Below, one piece after another: positions 11,879-14,842 of a stretch of 14,842 nucleotides of DNA. Source of the DNA: CBDVAK01 sp965371945 (GTDB lineage: Bacteria; Pseudomonadota; Gammaproteobacteria; Competibacterales; JAHEDQ01); the NCBI GenBank assembly GCA_965371945.1, contig CBDVAK010000057.1, positions 1 to 14,842 of the forward strand, given 5' to 3'. Position 1 is the stretch's first letter, and every line of letters begins with the position of its first letter. The translations under genes were made by a program, and so were the position numbers. Under the pieces are notes generated by a model, which was not told the DNA's origin, did no database searches, and saw nothing but the letters and a program-made list of their open reading frames with translations.

Positions 11879-14584
11879 TCAGTGTGCCTCGTCCCAATTG
11901 TTGCCGGTACCGATCTCGACCCTGAGCGGCACCGAGAGATCGGCTGCCGATTCCATCAACTCGCGGATTCGTGATGTCACTTGGGCGATGCGCGGTTCGG
12001 CAACCTCGAACACCAGCTCGTCATGCACCTGCATCACCATCCGCGCGCCCGGCTCCTGCTGTCGCAACCAGCCATCGACGGCAATCATCGCCCGCTTGAT
12101 GATATCCGCCGCAGTACCCTGCATAGGTGCATTGATCGCCGTGCGTTCGGCCGCCTGCCGGCGCATGCCGTTGCGTGAGTTGATCTCCGGCAGATAGAGG
12201 CGCCGGCCGTATACCGTTTCCACGAAACCCTGTTCACTGGCCTGTTTGCGGGTGCGATCCATAAATTCCCTGACCCCGGGATAGCGGGAGAAATAGAGTG
12301 TGACGTATTCCTGCGCCTCCTTGCGAGTGATGCCAAGCTGGCGCGCCAGTCCGAATGCGGACATGCCGTAGATGAGCCCAAAATTGATGGCCTTGGCGCG
12401 ACGGCGCTGTTCACCGTCCACGGCCTCGGGAGTCACCCCGAATACTTCCGCCGCGGTAGCACGATGGATATCCTGATCGGCCGCAAAAGCCTGCAACAGG
12501 CCCTCATCTCCGGACAAATGGGCCATGATGCGCAACTCGATCTGCGAATAGTCCGCGGCCAGCAGCAGATGCCCGGGTGGCGCGATAAAGGCCTGGCGGA
12601 TTCGCCGACCCTCCTCGCTGCGCACCGGGATGTTCTGCAGGTTGGGGTCTGACGAAGACAAGCGGCCGGTACTGGCAACCGCCTGGTGGTAAGAGGTGTG
12701 GACCCGACCGGTATCCCGGTCCACCTGCTCGGGGAGGCGATCGGTATAAGTGGACTTGAGCTTGCTAAGGCCGCGATATTCGAGGATCAACGCCGGCAGC
12801 GGATAGTCGGCGGCGAGTTCCTGCAAGACCTCCTCCGCGGTGGAAGGCGCGCCCTTGGGCGTCTTTCTCAACACCGGCAGGCCAAGCTCCTCGAACAAAA
12901 TGGTCTGCAGTTGCTTGGGGGAGCCCAGGTTGAACGGGTGGCCGGCCGCCTCGTGCGCCTGAGTCTCCAGGGCGACCATGCGCTTCGCCAGTTCGTTGCC
13001 ATGCGCGCGCAGCACCGCGCTATCGACCAGCACCCCGGTACGCTCGACCCTGGACAAGATGGGCAGCAGCGGTATCTCGATCTGCTCGTAGAGCCGGCAC
13101 AGCGACGGCGTCTGCTGCAACCGTTGCCAGAGCGATCGCTGTAGACGCAAGGCGATATCGGCGTCTTCGGCGGCATAAGGTGCGGCCTGTTCCAGCGGCA
13201 CCTGATTGAAAGTCAACTGCCGAGCGCCCTTGCCGGCTACATCCTCGAAGTGAATGGTGTTGACCCCCAGGTACTTGAGAGCCACCGAATCCATGTCATG
13301 CCGGGTGGCGGTGGAATCCAGAACGTAGGATGCCAACATGGAATCGTGACGAACACCAGCCAACTCGATGCCATGATTGGCGAGCACGCTCATGTCGTAC
13401 TTGAGGTTGTGTCCGGTCTTGGCGCGACGCCCGTCTTCGAGGATCGGGCGCAACTGCTCCAGCACCTTATGGCGGTCGAGCTGCGGTGGCGCGCCCGGAT
13501 AATCATGCGCCAGCGGCAGGTAGGCCGCCTCCCCCGGCTCCACGCTGAACGACACACCCACCACCCGCGCCTGCATATAGTCCAGGCTGGTGGTCTCGGT
13601 ATCGATGGCAATCAAATCGGCCTCGCGAAGCCGCGCCAGCCAGATGTCCAGAGACGGCTGATCCAGCAGGGTCTGGTAGCGCTTGTCCGCCACTGGCTCC
13701 GCGGGGCTGTCGCGTGCCTCGTCGCTGGCCGCCATCTGCCGCAACCAGGTTGAAAAACCGTGGCGCATGTAGAGTTCGCGCAAGCGGTCCTGGTCCGGTG
13801 CATCGGGTTTCAGCTCGGCGGCAGCGATCTCCAGAGACACATCACAGCGGATGGTCGCCAGTTCCCTGGACAATGGCAGCTGTTCGATGCTGGCGCGCAG
13901 ATTCTCACCCAGCTTGCCCTTGATCTCGTCGGCGTGCGCGACCACGCCATCCAGGGAACCGTACTCGCCCAACCAACGCGCCGCGGTCTTGGGCCCGACC
14001 TTGGGAACCCCGGGTATGTTGTCCGAGGTGTCCCCGACCAGCGCCAGAAAATCCACGATTTGTGCGGGCATCACACCGAAGCGGGCGACCACGCCGTCGA
14101 CGTCGGTGAGTTGGTTTTTCATCGTATCGAGCAGCGAAACATGCTCATCGACCAACTGAGCGAGATCCTTGTCGCCGGTGGAAATCAGCACCGTCCTGCC
14201 ATCCGCGGCAGCCTGCCGGGCCAGGGTGCCGATGACATCATCCGCTTCCACATCCGGCACCACCAACATTGGCCAGCCCTGGGCGCGTACCAGTGCATAC
14301 AGCGGATCGATCTGGCAGCGCAGGTCGTCCGGAGTGGGGGGACGGTTGGCCTTGTACTCGGGGTAGAGCCGATCACGAAAGGTCTTGCCGGGGGCATCGA
14401 ACACCACCGCGAAATACTCGGGATGATAGTCGGACAGCAGCTTGCGAAGCATGTTCATGACGCCATGCATGGCGCCGGTGGGCCTCCCGTCGGGCCCGGT
14501 CAGCGGTGGCAGCGCGTGAAAGGCGCGATACAGATACGAAGTGCCATCCACCAGCACCAGGGGTTTTTCGGCAGTCCCGTTCAT
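11879..14584 (-). CDS. polA: DNA polymerase I
   Basis: A 901-residue DNA polymerase I, close to the E. coli length, for Okazaki fragment processing and excision repair. The 5'-3' exonuclease domain (1 to about 290) shows LVDGTSYLYRAFHALPPLTG, VFDAPGKTFR, EADDVIGTLA, STGDKDLAQLV and GDTSDNIPGVPKVGPKTAA. The 3'-5' exonuclease domain (about 305-500) keeps its metal ligands: Asp328 and Glu330 in IAIDTET, Asp397 in GHNLKYD and Asp474 in YAAEDAD. It should therefore proofread. The polymerase domain has motif A AADYSQIELR (Asp678), motif B RRRAKAINFGLIYG (727-740) and motif C MQVHDELVFE (Asp855). The start is ATG 14584, giving MNGTAEKPLVLVDG. The frame is open to 14785, but that part crosses a palindrome and has no homology to the family. 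The small exported-protein gene follows on the same strand. Confidence 0.98.
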   Translation of the reverse strand: MNGTAEKPLVLVDGTSYLYRAFHALPPLTGPDGRPTGAMHGVMNMLRKLLSDYHPEYFAVVFDAPGKTFRDRLYPEYKANRPPTPDDLRCQIDPLYALVRAQGWPMLVVPDVEADDVIGTLARQAAADGRTVLISTGDKDLAQLVDEHVSLLDTMKNQLTDVDGVVARFGVMPAQIVDFLALVGDTSDNIPGVPKVGPKTAARWLGEYGSLDGVVAHADEIKGKLGENLRASIEQLPLSRELATIRCDVSLEIAAAELKPDAPDQDRLRELYMRHGFSTWLRQMAASDEARDSPAEPVADKRYQTLLDQPSLDIWLARLREADLIAIDTETTSLDYMQARVVGVSFSVEPGEAAYLPLAHDYPGAPPQLDRHKVLEQLRPILEDGRRAKTGHNLKYDMSVLANHGIELAGVRHDSMLASYVLDSTATRHDMDSVALKYLGVNTIHFEDVAGKGARQLTFNQVPLEQAAPYAAEDADIALRLQRSLWQRLQQTPSLCRLYEQIEIPLLPILSRVERTGVLVDSAVLRAHGNELAKRMVALETQAHEAAGHPFNLGSPKQLQTILFEELGLPVLRKTPKGAPSTAEEVLQELAADYPLPALILEYRGLSKLKSTYTDRLPEQVDRDTGRVHTSYHQAVASTGRLSSSDPNLQNIPVRSEEGRRIRQAFIAPPGHLLLAADYSQIELRIMAHLSGDEGLLQAFAADQDIHRATAAEVFGVTPEAVDGEQRRRAKAINFGLIYGMSAFGLARQLGITRKEAQEYVTLYFSRYPGVREFMDRTRKQASEQGFVETVYGRRLYLPEINSRNGMRRQAAERTAINAPMQGTAADIIKRAMIAVDGWLRQQEPGARMVMQVHDELVFEVAEPRIAQVTSRIRELMESAADLSVPLRVEIGTGNNWDEAH

Positions 14585-14663
14585 CGATCTGCAGCCTGAG
14601 TCATTTGCGGTACCATGGAGCTTAGGCGATGGGCGGAAAATCACATACCCGAATGCGCAGGGA

Positions 14664-14743
14664 TTTTGTTCGTATTCAAGGCGCGCCAGCAAGCGCATAG
14701 CACGGCTATGTAACTGTTGGCGCAACGCGGAAGACGAACAAAA
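14664..14743. repeat. 80-bp imperfect palindrome upstream of polA
   Basis: The ends TTTTGTTCGT (14664-14673) and ACGAACAAAA (14734-14743) are perfectly complementary. Inside, GCGCCA pairs with TGGCGC, and the tip is CATAGC-ACG-GCTATG (14696-14710). The arms of 38-39 nt differ at a handful of positions. A second small palindrome, ACCAGC-AA-GCTGGT, follows at 14746-14759. The look is that of a dispersed extragenic palindrome (REP-like) or a very small mobile element. It fills most of the 258 bp between polA and the right edge. Confidence 0.7.
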
Positions 14744-14805
14744 GAACCAGCAAGCTGGTATGTTATTTGACAGATATCGCCTCAACCAAAGTTATCGGTC
14801 AACAC

Positions 14806-14842
14806 ATGAAAGACGAGCAGAAAACTCCACATCCGGGACTGT
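14806..14842 (+). CDS. Possible start of a divergent gene at the right edge
   Basis: From ATG 14806 the plus strand reads MKDEQKTPHPGL without a stop up to the window end. A perfect TTGACA at 14767-14772 lies upstream, but the matching -10 (AGTTAT at 14790) is poor and there is no clear ribosome site. Twelve codons are too few to name a product. It is listed only because nothing else accounts for the last bases and a divergent gene upstream of polA would be natural. Confidence 0.2.
   Translation, partial: MKDEQKTPHPGL

Noticed and set aside
14585..14785. A longer DNA polymerase I starting at 14785
   Set aside because: The extension crosses the 80-bp palindrome and is unlike any Pol I N-terminus. 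MNGTAEKPLVLVDG from 14584 is the normal beginning.
1..14842. CRISPR array, rRNA or complete tRNA genes
   Set aside because: No regular short direct repeats with spacers, and no tRNA cloverleaf or rRNA-like stretch was seen on either strand.

Overview
The window looks like a chromosomal segment of a GC-rich gammaproteobacterium. The evidence is the gene order hslV-hslU-DUF971-ubiE-(RDD)-ubiJ-ubiB, a complete proofreading DNA polymerase I, and high-GC codon use throughout. A Chromatiales-like sulfur or phototrophic lineage would fit, but that is a guess. Almost everything is on the minus strand. The exceptions are the agmatinase end at the left edge and a toxin-antitoxin pair inside a mobile element.

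Layout from left to right. The 3' end of an agmatinase gene (plus strand) runs tail to tail, 7 bp apart, into a gamma-glutamyltransferase-family gene (minus). Next comes a 2206-bp Tn3-derived element (2104-4309) with 38-bp terminal inverted repeats and a perfect 5-bp target duplication (ACCAT). It holds the two ends of a wrecked tnpA and, between them in the opposite orientation, an RHH antitoxin / PIN toxin operon with its own near-consensus promoter. Then follows a long minus-strand block, given here in transcription order: hslV, hslU, a DUF971 protein, ubiE, an RDD membrane protein, ubiJ, ubiB, a HAD phosphatase and a JAMM/MPN metallopeptidase. The element sits immediately after the metallopeptidase stop codon. 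Upstream of hslV is a gap holding four stacked hairpins that end in a strong minus-strand terminator. Beyond it are a small proline-rich exported protein of unknown function and polA. The right edge holds the polA upstream region with an 80-bp imperfect palindrome.

How the genes work together. HslV and HslU form the two-part HslVU protease. UbiE, UbiJ and UbiB belong to aerobic ubiquinone synthesis: UbiE is a C-methyltransferase, UbiJ an SCP2-type lipid-binding accessory factor and UbiB an atypical kinase/ATPase. The genes from ubiE to the HAD gene are joined by four consecutive 4-nt stop/start overlaps (GTGA or ATGA), which implies one tightly coupled operon.

The two most interesting items are (1) the non-autonomous Tn3-type element, in which a PIN/RHH toxin-antitoxin operon occupies the place of the deleted middle of tnpA, and (2) a candidate small RNA at 11354-11470 (minus) downstream of polA. 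Three of its four hairpins display C-rich loops and the last of these is the terminator, a form suited to pairing with Shine-Dalgarno sequences.
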